From NCBI RefSeq assembly GCF_900111745.1, contig NZ_FOIJ01000007.1, positions 124,001-188,000 on the forward strand: a stretch of DNA of 64,000 bases, given 5' to 3'. This document shows, piece by piece, positions 17,640-27,486 of this stretch. Each line of letters opens with the position of its first letter. The stretch's first letter is position 1. The notes beneath the pieces are model-generated. The model ran no database searches. It was given only the letters and a program-made list of their open reading frames with translations, and was not told the origin of the DNA. The position numbers and the translations under genes are program-made. The stretch comes from Stigmatella erecta. GTDB taxonomy: Bacteria; Myxococcota; Myxococcia; Myxococcales; Myxococcaceae.

Positions 17640-18450
17640 TGTTGCCTCCCTGGTGTCTCTGGTTCTCGTCCCATGCGCGGCCGTTGCGGTACCCCCAGTG
17701 GCTGATGTCCACGTGGTAGTTCACCCGCGAGATGAGGTTGCCGCGGCAGATCTTCTCGTCCCAATTGCCCTCGCGCACCGTGTCCAGCGTGCGCGACATC
17801 AACTCCACCATCACCCAGTCCGGCACGCAGTCGCGCTCACACGGGTAGGCGTACCGGAACATCATCACGTGGCTGAGGAGCACCTCCCAGTACCGGTCGA
17901 AGCGCCGCATCAGGCGTTCCCAGTTCATCTGCCGGCCCATCTTGAGCAGGAGGTGGTTCACATCCGCGCCGTCGTAGCGCTCACGCTCGTTGACGAAGCA
18001 CTTGGACCAGATGATCTCCTCGGCCGGTGCCACCAGGCACTCGTGGCCGAAGATCATGGTCTTCTTCGCGTGCTCGAACCACTCATCGTCCACCACGGCC
18101 ACGCCGTTGCCGGACGAGAAGATGAAGTCGACGAAGTACTCGCCGCAAAACGCCTTGTAGAGCCACACATCGTCGGTGCGCTCGGTGCGCCACCCGTCCA
18201 GCTCTAGAATCTCCAGGGCCTTGCCCGCGTCGCGCTTGCGCGGAAACAGGTCCAGATCCTTGGTATCGCGGTAGATGCCAGTATGGGCGGCGTAAGCGTA
18301 AGCGCCCCCGACGACAAAGGGCACGCCCGCCTCGGTCAACAACCCGATGGCGCGAGCCCGCGCGTTGATCTCATCGGGAGCCCTGGATTGCTCGGCCAGG
18401 GCCGCATCGAGGCCCATCTCCCCGGGATGGTTCGGATGGCGCTTTTCCAT
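17593..18450 (-). CDS. Nucleotidyltransferase superfamily protein
   Basis: A 285-residue protein of the minimal nucleotidyltransferase fold: VPFVVGGAYAYAAH carries the GG motif, and the acidic pair of TKDLDLFPRK is the expected metal site. A further acidic residue occurs in FVDFIFSS. The start at 18450 is my choice because the fold begins about 45 residues later; upstream in-frame ATGs lack any family-like sequence, and the ribosome-binding site is weak in every case. The gene runs 47 bases into the metallophosphoesterase gene. Relatives transfer nucleotides to proteins, antibiotics or RNA, or act as toxins; none of these can be assigned here. Confidence 0.75.
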   Translation of the reverse strand: MEKRHPNHPGEMGLDAALAEQSRAPDEINARARAIGLLTEAGVPFVVGGAYAYAAHTGIYRDTKDLDLFPRKRDAGKALEILELDGWRTERTDDVWLYKAFCGEYFVDFIFSSGNGVAVVDDEWFEHAKKTMIFGHECLVAPAEEIIWSKCFVNERERYDGADVNHLLLKMGRQMNWERLMRRFDRYWEVLLSHVMMFRYAYPCERDCVPDWVMVELMSRTLDTVREGNWDEKICRGNLISRVNYHVDISHWGYRNGRAWDENQRHQGGNSGTRPELEDTAGSGR

Positions 18451-18678
18451 GAGCCAAAAGTAGGAACGGCCCCCCTGGCCGTCCTCCACCGCCCCGCGAA
18501 CGCCTGGAGAGCAGGCAGCCGCCCTCCAAGTGCCCACCATCACTGGCTTTTTTCGCACCAAGCCCCGGGGGCAGAGGGAGGACCGGCTGCGCCGGACAGG
18601 GTGGAAAGGGAACAGCACAAGCTGCTAGGCAATGCGCCCTGCCGTGTCCTCAAGCACCTTGATCGGAGTGCACCCGCC

Positions 18679-19128
18679 ATGAAGATGAACCGGTTCCTGC
18701 TCGCGTCTGTCCCAGCGTTGGCCCTCATGGCGTGCGGGGGCAGCTCGGAGTTCACCGCGTCCCTGACGGGCGCGGCGGTGCGGCCCGAGCCGGTCACCGC
18801 CAACGGCTCGGGCAGCGTGACGGTGAAGCTCGACGGCCACACCCTGGAGGTGTCCGGGCGCTTCACCCACCTCGCCAGCAACGTGAGCGCCGCCCGGATC
18901 CGCGGCCCGGCCGACGAGAACGGCACCGCCGAGCCCCTGTGCCTGCTCGGAGCCCCCCAGGCCACCAGCGGCACCCTGACCCTGGGCTCGGGGCCGGGCT
19001 CGTGCCGGGAGCTCACGCTGAGCGACGCGCAGGCCGCCGATCTCGAGAATGGCCGGTGGTACGTGACGCTGGAGAGCCGGACCCGGGAGAACGGCGAGGT
19101 ACGCGGTCAGCTCCGGAAGAAGGAGTAA
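18679..19128 (+). CDS. CHRD-domain lipoprotein
   Basis: A 149-residue lipoprotein (lipobox ALMAC, Cys19). The mature part is one CHRD (chordin-type) domain: FTASLTGAAVRPEPVTANGS at its start, the LTHLASNVSAARIRGPA-like middle (here FTHLASNVSAARIRG) and WYVTLESRTRENGEVRGQL at its end. CHRD domains fold as beta structure and occur singly in bacterial exported proteins of unknown function. It is divergent from the nucleotidyltransferase gene and stands alone before rpoZ. Confidence 0.88.
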   Translation: MKMNRFLLASVPALALMACGGSSEFTASLTGAAVRPEPVTANGSGSVTVKLDGHTLEVSGRFTHLASNVSAARIRGPADENGTAEPLCLLGAPQATSGTLTLGSGPGSCRELTLSDAQAADLENGRWYVTLESRTRENGEVRGQLRKKE

Positions 19129-19181
19129 TGCCCGGGGGCGCACCGTCTGTCCGCCTGGCTGCCCGGTGCGCGCATCCTTCC

Positions 19182-19210
19182 TTGACTCGCCGGGGCCCCC
19201 TCTTTAGGTT
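19182..19210 (+). promoter_or_regulatory. Sigma70-type promoter of rpoZ
   Basis: TTGACT at 19182-19187, a 17-base spacer, and TAGGTT at 19205-19210. Both hexamers keep the most conserved positions. The start of transcription would fall about 27 bases before the rpoZ ATG at 19245. Confidence 0.65.
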
Positions 19211-19244
19211 CCGGCTCTTCCCCATCGAAGCCTGAAGGGATTCC

Positions 19245-19520
19245 ATGGCTCGCATTACCGTCGAAGACTGCCTCCCCCTGGTGGACAACCGCTTTGCCCT
19301 GGTGCTGCTCGGCGCCAAGCGCGCCCGCCAGCTCATGGCCGGCGCCCGCCCCATCATCGAGATCTCCAAGAACAAGCCGCCCGTGCTCTCGCTGCGGGAG
19401 ATCGCCACCGGCCGCGTGAAGTTCGACCGCGACGTGCGCGAGGCGCTGTCCGGGAAGTACGCCGGCGAGGAGGCCTCGAAGGCCCCCGCGGGTGGCGCGC
19501 CCAGCGCCCCGGCCGTCTAG
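19245..19520 (+). CDS. rpoZ: DNA-directed RNA polymerase omega subunit
   Basis: A 91-residue protein beginning [20 protein letters not shown], the hallmark start of omega, followed by GAKRARQL and the [15 protein letters not shown] segment. Omega helps assemble and stabilise RNA polymerase. The last 20 residues are an Ala/Pro/Gly-rich tail, as in other myxobacteria. Its TAG stop is part of the palindrome CTAG at 19517-19520, which also supplies the stop of the converging Nudix gene. Confidence 0.96.
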   Translation: MARITVEDCLPLVDNRFALVLLGAKRARQLMAGARPIIEISKNKPPVLSLREIATGRVKFDRDVREALSGKYAGEEASKAPAGGAPSAPAV

Positions 19521-19987
19521 CCGCGCGTCTGCTCCGGCGGCGAGCCCGGGGGCGTCGAGTCCGCCGCGCGCAGCAGCTTCACCGCGCGCGCGGCGATGGA
19601 CTTCTCCCCCTTGTAGCCCAGCAGCGACACCAGCTGCGCCAGCGGCACCCAGCGCACCTCGTCCACCTCCACCCGGGGGCCCGGCGGCAGCGCTCCCAGT
19701 TCCCCCGCCTGATACCGGAACAGGAAGAAGTGGACGCGCTTGAAGATGCGCTGTCCCCGGAACTGGTACACGTAGCGAATCTCCCCCAGCGGGGCCATCC
19801 GCGTGACGGTGAGGCCCGTCTCCTCGTGCACCTCGCGCATGGCGGTCTGCTCGGGCGTCTCGCCCGGGTCCACGTGCCCCTTGGGCAGGGCCCACAGGCT
19901 CCGCCCGTGGGGGCGGATGACGGCCACCTCCCACCCTTCCGCGTTCTCGCGGATGACGACACCTCCAGCGGACGCCTCGCGCGGCAT
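19517..19987 (-). CDS. Nudix hydrolase
   Basis: A 156-residue enzyme. The Nudix box is complete ([20 protein letters not shown] followed by TGL), giving the metal-binding Glu residues. The N-terminus [20 protein letters not shown] and the segment LWALPKG before the box are typical of the diadenosine polyphosphate hydrolase/MutT-like branch. The start at 19987 opens at MPREAS just before the first strand. It converges on rpoZ and shares its final CTAG. The substrate is not predictable from sequence. Confidence 0.9.
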   Translation of the reverse strand: MPREASAGGVVIRENAEGWEVAVIRPHGRSLWALPKGHVDPGETPEQTAMREVHEETGLTVTRMAPLGEIRYVYQFRGQRIFKRVHFFLFRYQAGELGALPPGPRVEVDEVRWVPLAQLVSLLGYKGEKSIAARAVKLLRAADSTPPGSPPEQTRG

Positions 19988-20025
19988 AGCGCCGCCCACC
20001 CTACCCGAAGCGGGCCGCTTGTGCG

Positions 20026-20673
20026 TCACATCCCGTGCGCCATGTGGCGCAGCTTGGCCTCGGCCCCCAGACGGTAGGCATACCGCAGCTCCGTCAGGAG
20101 CCGGTCCAGCCGCCGCCCGGACACATGCCCCATCAGCCGGGTGCAGAAGGAGCGCGACAGGCGGTTGGCCTCCTCGTACCGCCAGCGCTCCTGCGAGGAC
20201 AGGCGGGGCCGGTAGGACACCCGCTCGAAGAGCCGGCGCAGCAGCTCCTCCGCCCAGGGGCGCACCCCCTCCCCCCACCGGTGCAACAGGCACATGGCGA
20301 ACTTGTCCACCTCCGCCTGGGCCTCCAGCTCCAGCAGGGACAGCGCCCGCCCGTGCGCCACCGTGTGCACCACATAGAGGAAGTGCGAGACGCCCTCGGC
20401 CAGCTGGCAGTAGCCGTCCAGATCGCTGTCCAGCAGGTGCCCCACGGGGCCGGACTCGTAGGGCTTGAGCCGGTCCAGGAGCGCCGGGGACAGGTACAGG
20501 GCCACCTCCAGCTCGTCCCCGTTGCCCCCGCCGGACACCAGCAGCTCCTCCTCCGCCCGCCCCGTGGCCCCCAGCCGCACCGCGGACTCCGTGTCCACCA
20601 TGAACGTCTCGGCGCGGGCCTCGCAGGTGATGCCGTAGATGGCCGTCAGGTGCTCCTGGACGCGTCCAATCAT
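20026..20673 (-). CDS. Unknown soluble protein, second gene of the pair divergent from groESL
   Basis: A 215-residue cytosolic protein with no signal peptide or clear domain. The start at 20673 follows AAGGGGG. The N-terminal half is mixed alpha/beta (IYGITCEARAETFMV, DELEVALYLSPALLDRLKPY). The C-terminal half is helical with conserved-looking aromatic/basic sites (LYVVHTVAHGRALSLLELE, YEEANRLSRSFCTRLMGH). The many charged helices and the internal His/Glu residues could form a binding site, but I do not recognise the family. It begins 10 bases after the stop of the gene at 20684-21286, so the two form an operon. Confidence 0.75.
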   Translation of the reverse strand: MIGRVQEHLTAIYGITCEARAETFMVDTESAVRLGATGRAEEELLVSGGGNGDELEVALYLSPALLDRLKPYESGPVGHLLDSDLDGYCQLAEGVSHFLYVVHTVAHGRALSLLELEAQAEVDKFAMCLLHRWGEGVRPWAEELLRRLFERVSYRPRLSSQERWRYEEANRLSRSFCTRLMGHVSGRRLDRLLTELRYAYRLGAEAKLRHMAHGM

Positions 20674-20683
20674 GAAGCCCCCT

Positions 20684-21286
20684 TCAGTTGGACAGGTGCC
20701 CCTTGGGCACCAGCATCCCGGCATCCACCAGGACGCGCTCCAGCCGGTTGCTGCCGGTGCGAACCCACGTCTCGTACACCTTGAGCGTGCCCGAGGGGCC
20801 GCCCTGCACCATGCCGCGCGCGGCGATCTCCTCCAGCACCTCCACCAGCACCCGGAACTTCGAGCACAGCTCGCGGTACACCTCGGCGAACCCCGCCCCC
20901 GGGGCCATGTCGGCCAGCTGGCCGTACGCCGTGCCCCCCATCTGGATGTAGTAGTCCGGGCCCACCGCGCTGGAATTCAAGGAACCGGCGAAAAAGCCCG
21001 CCTTGTAGAGCGACACGTCGCCCAGGCGGCGGAAGGTGCGGATGCGCTCCTCGCGCTCCTGCTGGAGGGCGCGGTGGTAGAGCATGGCCAGGGGCTCGTG
21101 GTCCCTTCGCCCGCCCTCCTCCTGGGTGAAGAGCTTGTCCGTGGTGGCGAACTCCGTCAGCAGGTTGACGAGGTAGAAGCCCGTGAGCTCCGCGACGACG
21201 ACCTGTTGGCGGCCAATGACTTCCTCCAGGACCGTCTTGAAGAACTCCTTCAACGAAGCGCCTGTCACCAGTCCACTCATGCTCAT
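20684..21286 (-). CDS. Unknown soluble protein, first gene of the pair divergent from groESL
   Basis: A 200-residue protein without signal peptide or membrane segment. GGAGGG precedes the start at 21286; the ATG two codons later (21280) is equally possible. Largely helical (LKEFFKTVLEEVIGRQQVVV, LYHRALQQEREERIRTFRRL) with a Gly-rich middle (FAGSLNSSAVGPDYYIQMGG). The C-terminus (ETWVRTGSNRLERVLVDAGM) is basic and then Gly/Leu-rich. I do not recognise the family. It is divergent from groES across a 394-base region and is co-transcribed with the next gene. Confidence 0.75.
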   Translation of the reverse strand: MSMSGLVTGASLKEFFKTVLEEVIGRQQVVVAELTGFYLVNLLTEFATTDKLFTQEEGGRRDHEPLAMLYHRALQQEREERIRTFRRLGDVSLYKAGFFAGSLNSSAVGPDYYIQMGGTAYGQLADMAPGAGFAEVYRELCSKFRVLVEVLEEIAARGMVQGGPSGTLKVYETWVRTGSNRLERVLVDAGMLVPKGHLSN

Positions 21287-21349
21287 CCACCCTCCGTGCT
21301 CACCGGAAGAACCGGGGAATGAAGAAGAAGTGTAACCCCAGAGCAATTT

Positions 21350-21365
21350 GTCCGCAAAAGCGGAC
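21350..21365. promoter_or_regulatory. Palindrome upstream of the leftward unknown pair
   Basis: Perfect inverted repeat GTCCGC-AAAA-GCGGAC. It overlaps the likely leftward promoter (TTGCGG about 16 bases before TTACAC on the minus strand), so it could be an operator for the two unknown genes or a short RNA hairpin. The rest of 21366-21527 shows no further structure. Confidence 0.35.
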
Positions 21366-21527
21366 ACCAGTTATTCCAAGGGCTTACGCTAGCAATCGAG
21401 GGGGGAGAGTGCCAATTCCGCCGCCGGGAGGACGGATGCCTGGGGGGAAAGGGAGGCGTGGACCGCAGGCCCAAAAGGCAATTGGGACGCCTATTTAGCA
21501 AAGTCCCCCCCCTTGGGTCTGACGCGC

Positions 21528-21555
21528 TTGACGGAGGTGGTTCCCTGGTTATTAT
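21528..21555 (+). promoter_or_regulatory. Sigma70-type promoter of groESL
   Basis: TTGACG at 21528-21533 and TATTAT at 21550-21555 with a 16-base spacer. Transcription would begin near 21562, just upstream of the CIRCE element, so the operator lies in the transcript leader and in the path of polymerase. Confidence 0.75.
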
Positions 21556-21571
21556 CCCGCGCGTTTCGGAC

Positions 21572-21598
21572 TTAGCACTCGCGGGTGATGAGTGCTAA
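21572..21598. promoter_or_regulatory. CIRCE operator (HrcA binding site)
   Basis: TTAGCACTC, nine bases, GAGTGCTAA: a perfect match to the CIRCE inverted repeat. CIRCE is bound by the repressor HrcA, which loses activity when GroEL is titrated by unfolded protein. It lies 82 bases upstream of groES, so groESL is expected to be heat- and misfolding-induced through HrcA. The hrcA gene is not in the window. Confidence 0.95.
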
Positions 21599-21680
21599 TC
21601 GCCCAGGCCCACGAGGCCTCGCAAGCCCCCGGGCGTCCAGGACCCACTGGGCGCCCCTCTGACCAGTAAGGAGACCCACC

Positions 21681-21971
21681 ATGAAGATTCGTCCCCTGCA
21701 GGATCGCCTCATCGTCAAGCGCGTTGCCGAGGAGAACAAGACCAAGGGCGGCCTGTTCATCCCCGACACCGCCAAGGAGAAGCCGCTGGAGGGCAAGGTG
21801 GTCGCCGTCGGTAACGGCAAGATCCTGGAGGACGGCAAGGTGCGTCCCCTGGACATCAAGGCCAACGACACCATCCTCTTCAGCAAGTACGCGGGCACCG
21901 AGATCAAGATCGACGGTGAGGAGCACCTCATCCTCCGTGAGGAGGATGTGCTCGGCGTGATCGAGAAGTAA
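21681..21971 (+). CDS. groES: Co-chaperonin GroES
   Basis: A 96-residue lid protein of the GroEL folding chamber. It has the family start [14 protein letters not shown], the mobile-loop region ([20 protein letters not shown]) and the roof and C-terminal segments ([20 protein letters not shown]). AAGGAG lies upstream of the ATG. It is followed 43 bases later by groEL and controlled by the CIRCE operator upstream. Confidence 0.98.
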   Translation: MKIRPLQDRLIVKRVAEENKTKGGLFIPDTAKEKPLEGKVVAVGNGKILEDGKVRPLDIKANDTILFSKYAGTEIKIDGEEHLILREEDVLGVIEK

Positions 21972-22002
21972 TTCCCCCCGCTCTCTCCCCACCCCTTTCT
22001 AA

Positions 22003-23667
<1,665 letters not shown>

Positions 23668-23704
23668 TGCCCCCGGCCCTGGCGGCCGTCTCGCTGGGGT
23701 GAAC

Positions 23705-23748
23705 ACGGCCTCCGGTTCCCTTCGTGGAGCCGGGGGCCGTTGTCTTTT
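23705..23748 (+). terminator. Rho-independent terminator of groESL
   Basis: A 15-bp stem (arms 23705-23719 and 23726-23740, two G-T wobbles, loop CTTCGT) followed by TGTCTTTT. It ends the groESL transcript 38 bases after the stop codon. Confidence 0.8.
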
Positions 23749-23830
23749 CCGGGGAAAGTGGCGCCCCGCCCTCCAGGCCCTTAGTTTTCTGGCCAGCGCG
23801 GCACTGCCAGAACCCTTGAGGAGGTTTGGA

Positions 23831-24088
23831 ATGAAACCCGTGAAGATCTACACCACCACCTATTGCGGCTTCTGCGTGCGGGCCAAGGACCTGCTCAAGC
23901 GCAAGGGGGTGAACTACGAGGAGCTGGACGTCACGGGGGATGACGACATGCGCGCCAAGCTCGTGGAGATGAGCGGCGGCCAGCGCACCGTGCCGCAGAT
24001 CTTCATCGGCGACACCCACGTGGGCGGCTACTCGGACCTGGCCCAGCTCGACAAAGACGGCCGCCTGGAGCCCATGCTCCAAAGCTGA
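23831..24088 (+). CDS. grxC: Glutaredoxin 3-like protein
   Basis: An 85-residue thioredoxin-fold protein. The redox motif is CGFC (residues 12-15) where E. coli Grx3 has CPYC. The cis-Pro motif TVPQIFIG and the glutathione-binding GGYSDLAQLD follow at the expected positions. It reduces disulfides or mixed glutathione disulfides in the cytoplasm. GAGGAGG lies seven bases upstream of the ATG. Solitary gene after the groESL terminator. Confidence 0.9.
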   Translation: MKPVKIYTTTYCGFCVRAKDLLKRKGVNYEELDVTGDDDMRAKLVEMSGGQRTVPQIFIGDTHVGGYSDLAQLDKDGRLEPMLQS

Positions 24089-24181
24089 GCAAGCAAGCAG
24101 CCTGGTGCTCCCTTCTGGTGCCCCTCCCGCGTGCCTAGGTTCCTGTCATCGGCAGGAACACCTTTCAGCGGGAGGTACACC

Positions 24182-24568
24182 ATGGCTGGCAACGAGCAAC
24201 AGACCGGGACCCGGGACGAGCACTACAACCTCATCAGCGCGCTGTACCACCTGCTGGAGGGCGCCTCGACGTGCGAGCAGTACATCCGCGACGCCCAGGA
24301 GGCCGGCGATCAGGAGCTCGCCCAGTTCTTCAAGGACTGGCAGGACGAGCAGCGCAACCTCTCCGAGCGCGCCAAGAACCTGCTGGGCTCGCGCATCCTT
24401 CACGCGGGCGCCGGCATCGGGCGCGCCCAGGAGGCGGCGCCGGCCAAGTCCAGCGCCAAGAGCCCCACCAACGCGAGCGTCAAATCGGGCGGCAACGCGC
24501 AGGATGATCTCGTCGATGAGCAGTCCAAGGAGTCCTTCCCCGCCAGCGACTCGCCCGCGAAGTACTAG
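24182..24568 (+). CDS. Small helical protein with conserved ESFPASD-type C-terminal tail
   Basis: A 128-residue cytosolic protein with GGGAGG before the ATG. Residues 10-80 form a helical region (EHYNLISALYHLLEGASTCE, then QELAQFFKDWQDEQRNLSER) reminiscent of ferritin-like or hemerythrin-like four-helix proteins, though too few metal ligands are visible to call one. A Ser/Lys/Asn-rich linker leads to the tail DLVDEQSKESFPASDSPAKY. Tails of the form DE-x-S-x-ESFPASDPP are found at the ends of many small proteobacterial proteins of unknown role, often stress-related. No operon partner. Confidence 0.8.
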   Translation: MAGNEQQTGTRDEHYNLISALYHLLEGASTCEQYIRDAQEAGDQELAQFFKDWQDEQRNLSERAKNLLGSRILHAGAGIGRAQEAAPAKSSAKSPTNASVKSGGNAQDDLVDEQSKESFPASDSPAKY

Positions 24569-24620
24569 CACCGGGGAACCTCTCCGGTAGGACGCGGCGG
24601 ACCGCACCTGGGCAGGCCCT

Positions 24621-24656
24621 GGGCGGCGCGGCTCCCCCCGGGGGGCTTCGCCGCCC
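24621..24656 (+). terminator. Strong GC hairpin between small protein and FHA activator
   Basis: Arms GGGCGGCG (24621-24628) and CGCCGCCC (24649-24656) enclose a second C6/G6 inverted repeat. No T-run follows, so it may act with Rho or protect the 3' end of the upstream transcript. The rest of 24569-24789 shows no clear promoter. Confidence 0.45.
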
Positions 24657-24789
24657 GTCCGCCTTTCGCCTCGGGGTGTGCACAGGCCAAGAGTTTGTCT
24701 TGCCCCCCATGTCCCAACGCCCGTAAACAGGGCTCCCCCAGGGCGAACGGGCTCCTGCCCGCCTCCCCGGGCATGGAAGGCGAAAGGCC

Positions 24790-26175
<1,386 letters not shown>

Positions 26176-26211
26176 GCGCCGCACGCAGTTCCCTTGGAGG
26201 GGTCCATACCT

Positions 26212-27399
26212 ATGTTGCGCCAACTCGCCGTAGCGTCCGTCCTCGTCACCGCCGCCTGCGCGGGCCAGCAGAAGCCCGCCTCGGGCACCGCGCCGCTCAC
26301 CAAGGAAGAGCGGACGCGCATCACCAACCAGCCCCCCTTCGACGTGGCCACCTGCAAGGCCCAGCCCGTCACCCTGCTCCAGCCCCCCAACCAGGTGTTC
26401 CTGGTGGGCGCGCTCATCTCCGCCCGGCCGCAGATCATGGAGTGCCTGGTGGACCCGAAGAGCCGCTCGGGCGCGGAGTCCACCCAGGTCTCCGTGAAGA
26501 CCCGCATCACCCCCACGGAGGCCGCCCACACCGTCTCCGGCACCAACCTCACCCCCGAGGGCCAGAAGTGCATCCAGGACACGGTCAACGCGCTCATCCC
26601 GGTGCAGCCGCTCGCCCAGGGCGCGCAGCCGGTGGAGGCCGATGCCCAGTTCGTCCACGAGCGCAACAACAGCCCCGCCGTCACCCTGGGCATCAACGAG
26701 GGCTCGGACTTCTCGGCCACCGTGCGGCTGGCCCAGACCCAGTGGTGTGCGTGCTACGCGCCCTACACCACCCAGGCGCCGCCCCTGCTCACCGCGCGCA
26801 TCAAGCTGACGCAGGCCTCGCAGACGCCCGCCGAAGTCACCTTTGACTCGAGCGGCAGCACCGAGGGCGACCAGCTCGCCGCGTGCCTGAAGGAGAAGAT
26901 CGCCGCCCTGCCCGCCAAGAGCAGCGCGCAGGAGCTGACGTTCCCCTACCGCTTCGTGCACTTCAACTCCCAGGCCACCGAGCCCACCGCCAGCATGCCG
27001 CCGGAAATGCGCTTCCTGCAGCTGGAGCTGGTGCGCAACCAGCGCTCGGCCCAGACGGCCATCGCCATCGGCACGCGCGAGAACGCGGCCGCCGTCTACG
27101 AGGTGCTGGCCAACAAGTACCGGGAGAACCCCCGCAAGAACTACACCCTCATCCCCCAGCTGCGCGAGAAGTGCGCCGCGCTGGAGACCGCCGCCCAGGG
27201 ATGGGTGTCCGCCGTCGAGGCCCAGCTCGCCGGGGATCAGCAGAGCCTGGCGCTCATCCAGGAGCTCAAGGCGAAGGACTCGGCCTGGGCCGAGGTGGAG
27301 ACCGCGGGTCAGACGTCGCTGACCAAGACCCAGACGGACCTCCAGGCCGCCCAGAAGGGCCGCCAGGACGACGCCAACGTCTGCAAGCCGCTCAAGTAG
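26212..27399 (+). CDS. Myxobacterial lipoprotein of unknown function
   Basis: A 395-residue lipoprotein (lipobox VTAAC, Cys16). The start at 26212 follows GGAGGGG. Two similar halves, each of about 100 residues, appear to repeat the pattern Cys ... strand ... EGxxCIQDTVNAL / EGDQLAACLKEKIAAL, like the C-terminal TonB-like domains in myxobacterial AgmX/AgmK-type proteins. The last 110 residues are helical (EKCAALETAAQGWVSAVEAQ) and Gln/Thr-rich. It starts 36 bases after the FHA regulator and ends at a clear terminator, so it is probably in the same transcript. Confidence 0.8.
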   Translation: MLRQLAVASVLVTAACAGQQKPASGTAPLTKEERTRITNQPPFDVATCKAQPVTLLQPPNQVFLVGALISARPQIMECLVDPKSRSGAESTQVSVKTRITPTEAAHTVSGTNLTPEGQKCIQDTVNALIPVQPLAQGAQPVEADAQFVHERNNSPAVTLGINEGSDFSATVRLAQTQWCACYAPYTTQAPPLLTARIKLTQASQTPAEVTFDSSGSTEGDQLAACLKEKIAALPAKSSAQELTFPYRFVHFNSQATEPTASMPPEMRFLQLELVRNQRSAQTAIAIGTRENAAAVYEVLANKYRENPRKNYTLIPQLREKCAALETAAQGWVSAVEAQLAGDQQSLALIQELKAKDSAWAEVETAGQTSLTKTQTDLQAAQKGRQDDANVCKPLK

Positions 27400-27429
27400 C
27401 CCCGGCGGGCAGCCGCTGAAAACGACGAA

Positions 27430-27462
27430 GGCGCGGGACCCAGCCGGGGCCCGCGCCTTTTT
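27430..27462 (+). terminator. Rho-independent terminator
   Basis: Arms GGCGCGGG (27430-27437) and CCCGCGCC (27450-27457), followed by TTTTT. It ends the rightward FHA regulator-lipoprotein transcript before the converging smc gene. Confidence 0.85.
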
Positions 27463-27486
27463 CAATGCCCAGGCAGGGCGCCCGCC

